Source: Diphasiastrum complanatum
Lineage: Eukaryota; Streptophyta; Lycopodiopsida; Lycopodiales; Lycopodiaceae
Direction: 5' to 3'
Length of the DNA: 64,000 nt
NCBI GenBank assembly: GCA_029204225.1
Contig: CM055097.1
Span: forward strand, 50,754,195-50,818,194
Shown here: positions 1-12,008 of the stretch, piece by piece
Numbering within the stretch: the first letter of the stretch is position 1
How the letters are laid out: each line of letters begins with the position of its first letter
The notes under the pieces: generated by a model
What the model was told of the DNA's origin: nothing
The model's input: only the letters and a program-made list of their open reading frames with translations
Databases searched by the model: none
Position numbers and translations under genes: made by a program

Positions 1-84
1 CTCTGGTTCTCAATAAATGTTAATGCTACAGTTTGGGCTAAATATTGGGCCCTTATCGACGCGCATTTGGACCCCCATTTTTAT

Positions 85-215
85 CTAGGGGGGGTGCAGG
101 GGGGCAGCGCCCCCCTCTGCTACTGTCGCCGGGGGGGTCCAGGGGCGCCGACGACTGCCACCTCGGCCCCCCCATGGCGGGGGATCGGGGGGTAGCACCC
201 CCTGAAGCAAAAAGC
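85..215. repeat. G-tract/C-tract rich block, LTR-like
   Basis: Several runs of six or more G, interleaved with C runs, lie within about 130 bases, in sequence that is otherwise AT-rich. G-rich blocks of this kind are common in plant Ty3-type LTRs, and the flanking text up to about 450 has no coding signal, so I read it as part of an old LTR. No LTR boundaries could be fixed. Reading frames across it are low-complexity Pro/Gly/Arg and not credible genes. Confidence 0.4.
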
Positions 216-330
216 GAGGTACAATTGCTCTACAGTTTTCTGTCTCTATCCCACTGGAACCATCTGTTTTCGTAACGAACAGGCTAGAGGTTAGTTTTGA
301 ATTTTTATCCTTGACATAACCCAACATGGA

Positions 331-833
331 TTAATGCACCTAAATTGGACCATCTTGCACCCGAAACAGTCGGGAAACTACACATTAATAATGCTCTTAA
401 TTAGAGCTTTCATCTGATACCCATATTGCCCAAATTTTTTTTTAAAAAAAACGATTCTGGTTTTTTCCAAATCGCGATTCAGAATTGTAGTGCATCTATG
501 GTTAGAGTACATTCAATGTTTCATGCGAGTCAGCTTCTTTAGCGCTTGAAAAGTTTTTGGACACCCATCAAAAGCTATTGAGAAATTTCTTGGTGACTGA
601 AGTTCTGGTTGATTGAAGAGGACATTCTAGTTAGTAGTGATGAATTCTAGTTAGTGGTGATGACGATTTTTGGGAGCAAGCTGATTTGTGAAGGAATGAT
701 ATTTCTCATTTCCATTTTGAGGTCATAATTGACGTTGGGAGCAGGTTGATTAATTAAGAAAGAATTTGCCTTCGTGATCAGTCATCACCATAAATCTGGC
801 ACCATATAAATAATGCCTCCAGATTTTTAATGC
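331..833. other. no gene seen; noncoding, probably retroelement leader
   Basis: AT-rich sequence with no open frame of note and no RNA gene. It directly precedes the Ty3 gag-protease relic and may be its LTR or leader, but no primer-binding site was recognised. Confidence 0.4.
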
Positions 834-1543
834 GTGAATGATTTGCAAGAATTTCAAGGAGTCTTGCTTCGATTCGGTTATCAAATCGATCCCACATTGA
901 TTAAGTTACATCTTATTATGGGACTTCCTAAAGAATATCAGACCAACCACAAAGCCTTGAAGATGCACTTCGCTTTGCAAAGATCTTCACCGATACTGAT
1001 TCTAGTGTTCGGAAGGAGCAAGCCATACCCAAGGCTGAATCAAAGGAGAAGAAATTCTTCAAGAAGCGGGGCAAAGATAAGACGTACACCGGTTCCCAAG
1101 GCGAGAGTGCATCAACTTGGATCGCGCAAGGACCGGCAGTTTGTGTTACTCTTGTATGGAGAAGGGGCACCTTGCGAAAGACTACCCGAAAAAGCAAAAG
1201 AATTCTGGAGTCAACCCAAATCTTTTCAGGCACCAGGTAATTCTAGTGTTTCTTTTGTTGATTTATCCTTAACGGATGGCTGGGTTTGTAAAAATTGTAT
1301 ACAGCTGTTTTCTACCCCCATGATCTCATTCGGATGAATGGATTTGCGGGACGCAAAGCTGTGAATGTCTTATGTGATGATGGTTCTACTCATAATTTTG
1401 TTAATTCAAAATTGGTGCAGAAACTCCAGGTGGCTACAACACCAAGTAATCACAAGTACGTGGTGAAGATGGTGTCAGGAGAGGATCGGCCAATTTGGGA
1501 CCAGATTGTTCCTCAGCTACATTTGAAATTCAAGATTGTATGA
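834..1543 (+). pseudogene. Ty3/gypsy gag-protease relic
   Basis: Fragment of a Ty3 polyprotein read in more than one frame. The first part (834-980) resembles a gag segment (LHLIMGLPKEYQ). A zinc-knuckle-like stretch follows at about 1143-1200 (CYSCMEKGHLAKDYP; the last Cys is replaced by Tyr). A retropepsin segment is at 1295-1543, with the active-site region DDGSTHNFVNSKLVQKLQ, where DSG has become DDG. The same segment is recognisable at 27050-27110 and 47970-48030. Frame changes and loss of everything after protease mark it as dead. Downstream of 1543 no RT is seen. Confidence 0.7.
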
Positions 1544-2730
1544 ATTGCAATCCATAACATTCGTGGACTCAACCGTTTCTAAAGCAAAAAGCATGTAAGG
1601 AGAAGAAATATCCACATTTCCATTCAATTCAATAAATGAGCCATTATGCAAGAACGACAAACTGTGCGCTACATAGTTTTTCTTTAATGACTTATTCCTC
1701 TCATAGAACCACTCCTTACCAAGTATTACATCTCTACTTTATCCAAATTCATAATATGAAAGTCTATCCTTAAAGGCCTAGGAGTCTTGAGAGAGCTCTT
1801 CAAGAAAAGCTAAGCCAAAAGTGAAGCAAGTGAATGAGGGGAGTAAGGCCTTTACCCCCTTGCCCACACCACTTTTCCACCTTCCAGAAGCCATACTAGG
1901 TGATGGGCCCCAAGGGCACCACCTAGCATGTGCATGGGCCTCTGCCTTATGTGTCAACCCTTATGGGCACCACCCCACCCCCAAGCCACCACTCACCTTA
2001 AGGCCACCAAGTCACCAAGTCACCACCCACCTAAGGCCACCTCACTTACCTAACCCATGGGTCATGCCTATCCCCCATTTACGAGGTCACCTCCTAACCA
2101 CATAGCCTTATGACCTTAGTACCTTACGTTAGACTCCTATGGGCACTCTCCATGTCATAGTACAGGTCTCAGGTACGTAAGTACAACAGGTATAAGGAGA
2201 TGGAAGGAGGAGGATTTCCCTCCTTTGGAGAAATCCTTCTCCAAATTATTTTATGTGTGTGCCAAGAGGGCTTACAAAGGCATGAGGAGGCCTTACAAAT
2301 ACAAAAGGATAGCTATAGTGAGGAGAGAGGAGTCCCCTCCCTTCAGTACCTGCAAAAAGTAAAGAGGGGAGCTGTATTCTCACCTCCTCTCCCTCTCTTA
2401 AAAGACTCAATTTCTTTTAATTTCTTAGTCTCAAGCATTAGTTTGGTGTTTTATTAGTTTCTTTAACTTAAAGTTTATGTTAAAAATTCTGGCATAACCT
2501 TATAGTCAAGCTTCTGCAAAGCCAGGTTTGCCATAGGGCCTGGCAAAAAAAAAATTTACGGCTTCCCAAAACTCAAAAACAGTAAAAAAGCCAGAAAACA
2601 GCATCTTTCTGATGATTTTTTAAGTTAAAAAACCGATAGACAGAAAGCCCAAAAAAATCCAGCCCTTAACTAGCACTTAAAGTTTAACCAACCAAAATAG
2701 AGTTAGGACGATTTCACTTTTACACAAAGA
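1544..2730. other. no gene seen; CACC-rich and noncoding repeat-like sequence
   Basis: Contains a CCACC/CACC-rich stretch (about 1850-2110), a GGAGG-rich stretch (2195-2400) and an A-rich part near 2547-2600. The short open frames here are compositional. It probably is the internal region of the minus-strand element whose primer-binding site is at 2731-2742, or an LTR of another element; nothing decides between these. Confidence 0.35.
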
Positions 2731-2742
2731 TCGGTGGCTCTG
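2731..2742 (-). other. retrotransposon primer-binding site (initiator tRNA-Met type)
   Basis: GCTCTGATACCA on the + strand is the exact reverse complement of TGGTATCAGAGC, the standard primer-binding site complementary to the 3' end of initiator tRNA-Met in many plant LTR elements. The orientation puts the element on the - strand, with its 5' LTR to the right (2743-3254) and its body to the left. Confidence 0.7.
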
Positions 2743-3254
2743 ATACCAAATTTATAAACCCCCATCGTTGAAGCTGACCCACGTAAGGACACAATGAGGT
2801 GACGATGCTCTGTAACCGCCCATCCATAGAGATACTACCATCTCACCTAAGTGCACTGAAGCTAAAGACCACCATCAAGCATGCTTAGGTCTCCCCCAAG
2901 CTGCGACATCCCATACCACCGCCCCCTACTTCAACCCTCACATACCTCCATCTCATACCAAGATGACATCCTGGCCTAACCACGTGGGAAGAGCTCTTCA
3001 TTATCCAGGTGAGAATGAATGCCTAGCTCATGGAGATCCACCACTATATACATAGTACAAGTGGGGGTCATCTCCACCAGCATGGTCATGTCATAACCAT
3101 CGACACATGTCGTTTGTGCGTGTGCGCACTGCCAAGGGTCAATAACTTCGATTACCCCGCGCCAATAGAACATTGCTTTAGACCAGTGCCCTGTCCCGAA
3201 TAACGAGATCGTCACCTCAGGTAGGCTGTTACGTTCCCTTATGGGTATGTAACA
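2743..3254 (-). mobile_element. candidate 5' LTR of a minus-strand LTR element
   Basis: Immediately right of the primer-binding site. Read on the - strand it begins TGTTACATACC near 3254, the same first eleven bases as the LTR at 42777, and ends against the primer-binding site. No coding potential inside. The second LTR was not located, so the boundary rests only on the TGTTACA start and the primer-binding site. Confidence 0.45.
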
Positions 3255-3591
3255 ACCTACCAGAATGTCATTGCCATGCTTAAGTTCCTAGTCCCTTCCC
3301 AATGATTGCTAGAGACCAATGATCCAATGCAAAAGATTTGGTAGTTCAGGGGTCTACATAAATGGACTAGGCCCTATGTAACATAGAGCTACAATATAAG
3401 CCCTAATTACATGTCCCTCACTTATTAAGGATGGCAAGTATGGTGGCCACGTCTTTTTCCTTCTTGCAAAGTGGTCTGGTACCAAGTCAGAGAGATAAAA
3501 CGACAAGCAAATGATGTATTTGTCAAATTCAAGCTCAATAGGCAAATACAAGAAGAAATCAAGGACCAAGGGAATAACCCTAACCTTAACT

Positions 3592-3786
3592 AGATTACTT
3601 TTGGATTGACACTTGAAGCTAGAATATTCTGAAGATCAAGAATAGGAGTAAGAGTCCTCTTATGTAGTCTGCCAACAGCTTCCCTAACCTTTTTCTGAGT
3701 TGTTAAGGGGACAGCTATAGGAGCTTCTACAGATTCCCATGAACATATGTTCTCTTGCAGTAGTGTGCCAATCTGAAGATTAACTC
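3592..3786 (-). other. unassigned coding-like segment (about 60 codons)
   Basis: On the - strand an open stretch of about 60 codons with protein-like composition (contains SWESVEAPIAVPL and LTPILDLQNILAS) ends in TAG near 3592 and is opened by a stop upstream. It has no plausible ATG, so if real it is a terminal exon or a fragment. I do not recognise the family. Flanking frames are closed. Confidence 0.2.
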
Positions 3787-4389
3787 GTCAAAAGTCCATC
3801 TTAAATTTGATTGAAACAAATGCAAAACTAAGGTCCAAATAGGAGTGCAAGATGAGCTCAAATCTAATGACAAGTAGGAGTTCAGAATGAGCTTATATGT
3901 ATCTCAAATACGAGGCAACTCAAATCTAGTCTCAAATATTATTTCTTTATACGGAAGTGAAAATGCTGATAACATGCTTCTTTTCTGCAATGCTCCAATC
4001 AGTCAGACCATAACTATTTGCAAAGTAAAGGGGGTTATTGAATGAAGGATATTTAACTTGTTCTGGTTGTATGCCTCTAGAGGTGTCACCGTTTAACAGT
4101 CAGAATCACGTATTGTCGAAGGGAGAAATATGGGCATCTGTGCTATTTACATTTTGGAATCCTTCAATGCTTTTAATAGCCATAATTTCTTCCAGCCAAT
4201 CATAGCACCAGATATTTCAAAACTCTCTTAGCCTTAGTTTGTGAGCTGACAGTTATGTCTCTTAGCTCGGAAAAGTGCTTTGGCAAGAACTTGCGGAAAA
4301 ATCACGAGCTCCATATTGCTCATCAAACTTCAAAGATGGAGTTGTACCTATTTTTTAGACTTATGCAAAATTTATTTTTGACACTGCAG
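3787..4389. other. upstream or intron sequence of the DUF1336 gene
   Basis: No clear N-terminal exon was found. Family members usually begin with a short Met-Gly-Cys type, Lys/Arg-rich N-terminus, and nothing of that kind reads into the phase needed at 4390. A possible weak exon lies around 4248-4330 but its splice phase does not fit. Confidence 0.3.
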
Positions 4390-7300
4390 GAGACGATGAG
4401 ATCTGGTTCGATTCACAAGCCTGTTTTGCATCTGATCCTGAAGACGAGTTTATGACCATTGATGGTGATAATTGTCACTTTTATCTTTCATTTGATTTTA
4501 GTGATGCTTTTTTTTCATCTATCGTCGGTTCATCTAGGCCTGAGGCTTTTTCCTATTGATTTAAACCTGAAAAAGATGCAGTTGATTCTTTGAAAGCAAA
4601 TAGTTTGTTTTTCTAAAAGACAGTTCCTACTGATAGAAATTTGATGCTTTTCCACATATATTCTCCATGAAGTTCTGTTCTGATTCCGTGTTTGTTCTGC
4701 TTGTGGTGGTTCTGTTTTCACAGGAAATAGTCTTAGTCTTTTGCAGAGTGGACAAGAGTCTCCTAGACCTACTTTTGCTGCTCTTAAAGAAAGAACGATG
4801 ACAGTTGATACTGGATTTAGCAAAATTTTAGTGGATGAGCCTGTGAGTTCTAGTGAAAAACCAGCCTCAATGGTAAGAGTATCTACTAGCGAGACATTTG
4901 TGCAAAATAAGTTGGATTTTACTATTCTGGATGTTGTTGATGAAAGCCAGAAACTGAATGATGGAGAATATACCTTTAAGCCTAGGAGGCAGACTACATC
5001 AGAGGCCAATTTTCAACCTAATGCAGTTGCTCCAGTAATTGATAGTTCAGCTGACCTGGGAGAACATCAGATGGATGGTGATGAAGGATCAATCATTGGA
5101 TCATGCTTTCCACGTCTATTGAGCTTTAATGAAAGAAAGAAACCTTTAAGCCCTAAGCCTCGGCGAAAATCACTGCGGAGAGTTTCTTTCAAGCGACGCT
5201 CCTCACTTAATTCAAATGAGACTTCAAAATTAGGTAAGTAGACTTAATATCTACCTTCAACTGATTAAAATCGTTTGATTAGTTCTGGAAGGTCAGTTTT
5301 GCAAGGAACTCCATATTACTTGGGCTCTTTTTTCAATAGTTTGCACTCTAGGTGACATTTTTTTGATTCAATCGGCTGTGTTTTTCAGCAATAACCTGCA
5401 CACCAGAGACTTTTGTAGCGGTAGAATCTAGCCATATTGAACAATTTTGAATCTTGTTGATAACATGAGTTGTTTTCCCATAGCAGTTAGTCCTAGCATG
5501 TGGATGAAGCTCACAAATCAAGTTTCTTCAGCTTCTAAAGTTTGAAATACATGTGTTTCTTGCTTATGTTGGGAAAGTAACCTAGCTTGATTTGCTTGTT
5601 TCCCTGCACAGCATTAGTAAGATGTAATCTCAAGGTTCGAGCTGGTCATTGTAAAGTAGTTCTTTTATATTAGAAACACATCATGTCTATCTCCTTTAGA
5701 GGGTAAAAAGCTACTTGCTCTTTGACTTCATATATTCCATGATCTCTTCAAGTCTTTTGGCCTTTCAACTTTTGGGCTCCTCTCAAGGAATAGGAGAACC
5801 TGGAATCAATGTAGTGATTACTTCCAACAGAAGCTTATCAATTGGGTGTCAGATCTTTTAAAGGAGAACCTGATAGGATTATCGAGATGAATCTCAAATC
5901 CTGTGATCATAAAAAGATCAGCAACTTGTTTTCTAGAACTTGTTGGTAAAATTACTGTGTATCCAACCCTCCCTTATAGTCAAGTTGCAGAAAGAGGAAG
6001 AAGGCTTGCTGATTGCTCGTGTTTCTTCTCCTGTAACATTATGGGAACTTGTTACTGGTGTAGGCTATGCTTGGTCGTCCAATCAATAAATCCTAGTTCT
6101 TTTCTCTGTCCTTGCTAGTTAATTGATAAAGTTTAAAGCTTTTTATCTTTCATATGGATATGACATGTGTAAATACTCAAACACAATAGTAATTGGAAAT
6201 GAATCTGCTGTGTTTCTGTTGTGGATGCAGGGGATCACAGGGAAATCTTAGAGAGACCTCTAGCTGGATCACAAGTTCCACCTCTTTTGGATGATAAAAT
6301 GGAACGTTGTTGGTCCGTATTTAGCCCTTCAACTTTCAAGCTCCGAGCACCCAACTTTTCAAGGTATATTGTGGTATATTTTTTAGTGGGAAAAGACTTC
6401 ACAGTATCAGATTTCTTCTCCCTCTTAGTTGTTGATTTGATCCCTTTACTTGTGCCACCTTTCGAAGAAGAAATGGAAGTGCTGTAAAGCTTAAATGCAG
6501 GACATTCTGGTCTGGTTGGATTGATATTATGTATTGAAGTAAGGGAACTGTAGCACACTTGGTTTGATCGTCGTTTAAAGGATAGTCTTCAGTTTGTCAA
6601 TGATTGTACTTTGTATGGGTTGCACTCGAAAAACTTCTCTTTTGGATTTTATCTTTTTTTGTTTTCATGGTGACAGCTACTTTTGCATTTATTCTAGCAA
6701 ACTTGATGTACTACGAGCTGTATGTAGAAGTTTTTAATCTGAGATTGGAACTTTCCTTCGCATTTGAAAAGCTCAAATGGTTCTAGTATGATTTGCAAAT
6801 TGGCAGATACTACCTCAATTGCAATTTAGCTGGGTGTATGGTTCCGCGGTGAAGTTTGTATTCAAAGGTGCACGGCAGCAATCATTGTGGGAATTTTGCC
6901 ACCATTGTCAAGGACAACATACTAAGAGTTATTTATTTGTAATAAATGAAGAGTATGGGTGTAAAAATTAACATTATTTTTTCTGTACACCATGTTGAAT
7001 ATATAGTTAGTAGAGGGTCACACTTATGCACCAAGGAACAGATTTCTTTGTTTTTCTTTGCCATCACGAGCCAACGTTCTCCCTAGCTCCTTGGCAGGAT
7101 GAAAGATGTTTCAAGGCATGTTAAGAAACACTTTTTTGCCCGGATTTGTTGTTTTATGTATTCAAGTTTGCATGTCCTATTTGTTATGTTATAATATCAT
7201 CTTAGTTTCAACTTTGAAATAAGTCAGATTCATTCTTCTTCATGTTCAACCAATGGCCAATAAGTGCATCCAAGAATGGCTTCTGGATTTCTTGAGACTT

Positions 7301-10300
7301 GTGAAAATATAGCTTTTTACTTTGTGACATTACCTAAACTAAGAACCTTCCTGCTGCAGATGAATGATGTCTTCTTTTTTTGACAGGTTTCATCAGCACT
7401 CTCTATTATGGAGAACTAGATGGATGTAGTTGAAATTTTGTCTTAGAATGTAACCAATGGAGTCGGATTCTTACAAAACCCAGATAGTAACTTGTGCTTG
7501 GGTACTGATGAGACATAAGTAGTGCTGAATGGCTGAATGTTTTTGCTTTTTGAATTCTAGATTATTGTTGCAATATGGATTCCTTGACTTTTTTGCTGCA
7601 CATATATTTTTCTAAACTTAACTTTATGACACCACTGACTTTATAAGTTTTTTCTAAACTTTACTTTATAACATCACTGAACCATAAAATTAAATTTGTG
7701 AATTTGGGTCTATTCCAGTCTCAGAAATAGATTCTTCTTTTAAAATGTCGATGTTTCTAGTGATCCGTGAATGCTGTGGAGAGTGAATCAAACATTGTCA
7801 ACATCGTCTTGCATGAACAGGGAGAAGAGGAAAGAGCATGCTCCTTCTTTATCTGTGTTTGAGCCAGTCGGAGCAGATGTATTCTTTTCAACGAAGAAAA
7901 TTAACCATGTTGCAAAGTTTGTGGAACTCCCATCTGATGATATGCCGGTTGATTCAAACAAGCTGTGCAATCTGCTAGTAGTTAACGTCCAGGTACTCGT
8001 GTTTGTTATTCTTGATTATATTGAAGTATCTGGAAAGTTGAAAATCTTTGATATTAATATGGCACCCTGATATATAAGTTGCAGATTCCCAGGTATTTAA
8101 TATTAATACATCATCTCGATGTATGAGTTGCAGATTCCCTGGTACCCGGCTTCAGTATTTGGAAGTGCCGGTGATGGAGAAGGCCTAAACCTTGTATTGT
8201 ATTTTAAGCTTTCTGAGAAGTTTAAGGAAAACCCACCAGCACATCTGAAAGAAATGTTGACGGTACTCTCTCTCTCTCTCATGCACACACACATATACAT
8301 GCATGTACACATACACACACACATATCTTGCCATCTATAGCTTATACGAAGCAACCTATAAGCATTAAGAACAATGAAAATAATAGCAAACCATCAATCA
8401 AATGTTGCTTCAACATAAATAGGCTGCTCTTGTTGGAGAGTAGCAGGATTCTCAAACATTAACTCAGCTACTCACTGCTACTAAGGTTCTCCCACAAAGA
8501 ATCACTTAAAAACTAGAGAAACCAACCAACCAAGGCTAGCTACAACAATGTTTACTGTCTTTGGAGTATCACATTGGTCTTTACTGGTTGAAGTTTGCCA
8601 ATTTGTTTGATGGATTGTGATGCCCTAAATGTTGATGCATCTCATTTTTAGTAGTATGGTAAGGATTCTCCATCATGTCTTATGAAATTGTTAGCTGATT
8701 ACTCACCGACCTTAAGGACTGAGGAGTAATAGGCAAGAGTTGGGTGATGTGCGGACCACATTTCTCCTAAGGGTGCACTAGTAGGCTGTACAGTCAAGTA
8801 CAAGTGCTGTACAATGCTAGTACAAGGGTTTTGAGGAGTTTTTGATGCTTTTGAGGCAGTTTTTGGGGGATTTCAGACTGTGGTAGATAGTTTCCAGAAT
8901 TGTGCAGCTATTCAAGTCCGTACAGTACCGTTCCAGGTCCGTACAGTGCAGTACCAACAGTTGTACCAGGGTGACAGTGACTGTATATGTGCTTTCTTGG
9001 AGGATAGAGGTGTTTTTTCCAGTTTTTCAGACTTCAGCAGCCAATAAAGTGCCTGCTGGACCTGCTGCTGAGTCAGCAGTCCGTATAGTCCTTGCATTGG
9101 ATAGTGCAGTGACTGCAGAGCATTTAATAGCCACTGTTTTGTACTGTAATCTGTTTTTAAAGCTGTTTTTCAGACAGCAGTAGGACAGCAGTCTGTATTT
9201 GAAAGTACAACTAGATAGTCAGTATAGTACGAAATTTTTGTGTATTATCTAAACAGTACCTGCTATCTGAACAGTACCTGTCAAGTACCTTTAGCATTGC
9301 TCAGTTTGGCATTTTTTATGACTGCGCATTAAATTTTGCTAAGGGCTATGATACATTTGGGTGTGGAGAGCATCTATTTCTGCAATTTTTGGGCTACAGT
9401 ACAAATTCTTGAAAAAATTTTGGGAATCTTGGGCTACGGTACAGAACACATCTTTGAGACTGCATTTGATTTGTTTCTCCCCAAGAAGCATTTTTCATTG
9501 GCAATTTGAATTGGATTAAGCCTAAACACACTTATAAATTGAAGCCATAATTTTGAACCTCCATTTAATCAAGAAATTCTTGGAGTTGGAAAGTTTTTTG
9601 GTCATTTTGGGACCATTTTACAAGTACAACTCATAATTCTTGATTTTGTTACCACAACAATCTTTTAGCCAATTTTGACTCTTCATTCTGTTACCCATCA
9701 TTCATGGATTTATCTAGTGACATCACTGTCATAGACAAAATTGATGGGGGCAATTTCCACACGTGGAAATTTAAAGCTTAGAATGATTTTGTTGGCCAAA
9801 GACCTATGGGATGTTGTCACTGGTATTGAGGTTAAGGCTGAAGCTGATCAGCCAGCAATTGCCAAATGGAGACATAAGGATGGCAAGGCTCTTGCCACCA
9901 TTGCTTGGAGTCTCAAAGACTCCCAAATTTCACACACAGCCTGCTTGTGTTTTTCTGTTCTGGTAGCTTTATGCTTCTTTCATTCTGTTCTCAACATCTG
10001 TTTGGTGAATACCTGGTTTTGAGGAATAGTGATGCTTTATGTTCCTAGGAGAGGGACTACTACTAGAGATGCTAGTGATTCTCTTAGTTTTGAGTGTCAC
10101 TTTGTGTGGGGTGACTCTTACTACTCGGTTGCATGTTCTTTGTAACAGGCATTTCATTTTGTGGAGTTATACTCCTTGTTAATATAGTTTTATGGTCTTC
10201 TGATTGAAATTATTTGTAAGCTTCCTGGATTCCTTTTGGTACTTGTTCTGCATGCCTTCATGAGTGGACAAAGTTCCTAATGATTGATCTCTTGGTTTGA

Positions 10301-12008
10301 TCAATTGTCTCTTAAAACATGGCAGGCTACATGTTCCTTTTTTGGTGGTCATTTCATGAGAAGGATTTGAGATGGTTGTTCTAACTTTTTTCAGTGCTAA
10401 GCATCTTGCCTTTTCATGCACATCAGCTTTTGGTTGCCTGCTTGGTTTTTCTAGTGTTCCATGCTCCAGAATTCATTGTATTTGATGTTATCACTTAGTA
10501 TCCTTGTCCCAAGTGGACTCTGGTAAGCCATAGGCTACAATATCTCTAGAAGCCAGTTCCCGCGGCGCTCTCTAAACTTTTTTTGAAGTTTCACATACCT
10601 CAAGGCTTGCAATCTCAGTCTTTTTACGTACTTTTGTCATTGTACTCCCTTGAGAGAACCATGTATGGCTTGATGCTCAGTAGCATTGGCTGTGGTTGTC
10701 CCGTCATTCTTGGAATCTTGTTCATTTATGTTGTTCCAAAAGCTATTGATATCCAATTGGGCCAAGACATGTATTACTAGCTGTTTTGTCCAGAAACTGA
10801 GACTGAGACATTTAAATTTTTACGTAAAGTCCAGAGCTGATTTGAATTAGCATTACCTATTACAGTCAATTAGGATTATTGAGATAAGTTATTGTTCTAT
10901 TGTCCTGGATCATTCTTTTACCAATTTATCTTTTTAACTTCAGACACTTGTAAAAAATCTGTTTATTTTCCCATATACCTACAAGGAGATTTTTCTACCA
11001 TGATGTCTAGTCTATGCAATTTGTGTTTTTTTAGGTTGAGAAAATTTTGCTAGCAGTTGCCATCCATGAAGAGGTTCAGGCTTTTTGGTTTTGAGGACTT
11101 GCTTTCCTTGTGACCAAGTAACAATTTTGATCTTGTCAAAGTCTGCCTACTTTGAGTCATAGAGTTAGTCGGCAGTTCTGTCTGGGGAGAGTAAATGAAT
11201 CTTTTTTTTCTGGCAATGACTGTCTGTTGAATAGGCTGTTATTGGCTAAATAGAAATTTTAGTGACAGAAATTTTTGGACGATGAAGTGGAGAAAGTGAA
11301 AGGGCTGGTTGGGGACTCTTTCTTACATTTCAGAGAGCGACTGAAAATCGTTGCCCGAGTGATGAACCCTGACGAGTTGCATCTGACTGCTCCTGAAAAA
11401 AAACTTCTTGTAACATACAATGAGAAACCGGTCCTCTCACGGCCTCAACATGTTTTCTACAAGGTATGTACTATGCTCAAGTTATGAGGTTGAAATAATT
11501 TCCATATATGCTCAGTTTGTGAAACCTGCTTTATGTAAGAAAACGCTGTCTGTTTGGTTGGTTTCTGTAATTCTGAGGCCAAATCCGTACAATCATGCAG
11601 GGAAATAATTACCTTGAAATAGACTTGGACGTACACCGATTCAGCTTCCTTGCACGGAAGACAGTAGAATCTTTTCGGGAACGATTGAAGCTATGTATTC
11701 TGGATATTGGACTTGTAATCCAGGTAGGCCTGAAACGACTGTGAATACTTGCAGACTTTATAACAATTCCAAGATTATGAAGCTTTCATTTCATCTTTAA
11801 GAACCTCATGTATGAAGGTGTGAAATAGATGATTGTTGTATTCTTTTCTTTTTCCTTGTTTAAAAGCATGTTGAAGGCCATGTATAACATATTCTCTGCA
11901 CAGGGGAACAGGCCGGAGGAGTTGCCAGAGTATATGCTTGGTTGTGTGAGGCTCAACAAAATTGACTTTGATCATGCCAAGATTCTAAGTACCGAAGAAG
12001 GGTTATAA
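4390..12008 (+). CDS. DUF1336 / EDR2 C-terminal domain protein (5' exon missing)
   Basis: Eight exons with GT-AG borders and matching phases: 4390-4464, 4724-5233, 6231-6363, 7821-7992, 8134-8262, 11269-11463, 11601-11723, 11904-12008 (TAA). They give 479 residues plus stop after a 2-base split codon. The N-terminal part has the acidic DDEIWFDS segment seen in this family and a Ser/Lys-rich linker. The rest is the EDR2_C (DUF1336) domain: [17 protein letters not shown], then [74 protein letters not shown], and a C-terminal segment ending near CVRLNKIDF. Family length is about 500 residues, so only a short N-terminal exon is lacking. The domain is named after EDR2, a lipid-binding regulator of defence and cell death, but this protein shows no START or PH domain and its own role is unknown. 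No stops or frameshifts were found. Confidence 0.88.
8069..8139 (+). repeat. duplicated 3' splice-site segment before the fifth detected exon
   Basis: The sequence around the true acceptor (AGTTGCAG then ATTCCC, exon start 8134) is preceded about 49 bases upstream by a near copy with the same AGTTGCAG/ATTCCC arrangement. Using the upstream copy would soon reach an in-frame TGA, so the downstream site is the functional one. The duplication includes nearby TATTAATA motifs. Confidence 0.6.
8265..8330. repeat. CT and CA/TACA microsatellites next to a splice donor
   Basis: A (CT)n run starts two bases after the GT of the donor at 8263 and passes into CA and TACA repeats. It lies in the 3 kb intron between the exons ending at 8262 and starting at 11269. 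Confidence 0.8.
8740..10160 (+). mobile_element. decayed copia-type remnant inside the DUF1336 intron
   Basis: From 9704 a copia gag N-terminus is readable: an ATG, then [15 protein letters not shown], a one-base frameshift near 9777, then [19 protein letters not shown] and further gag text to about 9940 (the UBN2/gag family, with the typical W..K..M.....LW). The preceding 950 bases are noncoding and unusually rich in GTACAGT words, and look like LTR plus leader, though no primer-binding site was found. Nothing of pol remains. It is on the same strand as the host gene and within one intron, so splicing can remove it. Confidence 0.6.
10161..11268. other. intron sequence, no feature seen
   Basis: Remaining part of the large intron of the DUF1336 gene. 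Short open frames here have no recognisable content. A pyrimidine-rich stretch precedes the acceptor at 11268. Confidence 0.5.

Noticed and set aside
45-327. Open frames of 76-80 codons on both strands
   Set aside because: They run through the G/C-tract block; low-complexity composition and overlap on both strands show they are artefacts.
1821-2105. Pro/His-rich 94-codon frame
   Set aside because: Product of the CCACC-rich stretch, not a recognisable protein.
4126-4230. ATG followed by Met-Gly-Ile-Cys as possible N-terminus of the DUF1336 protein
   Set aside because: It begins like the family's Met-Gly-x-Cys start, but the following residues are not Lys/Arg-rich, the frame closes at 4230, and no donor gives the phase needed at 4390.
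10583-10780. 65-codon hydrophobic frame in the DUF1336 intron
   Set aside because: No family resemblance; it lies in an intron defined by good splice sites and exact phase.
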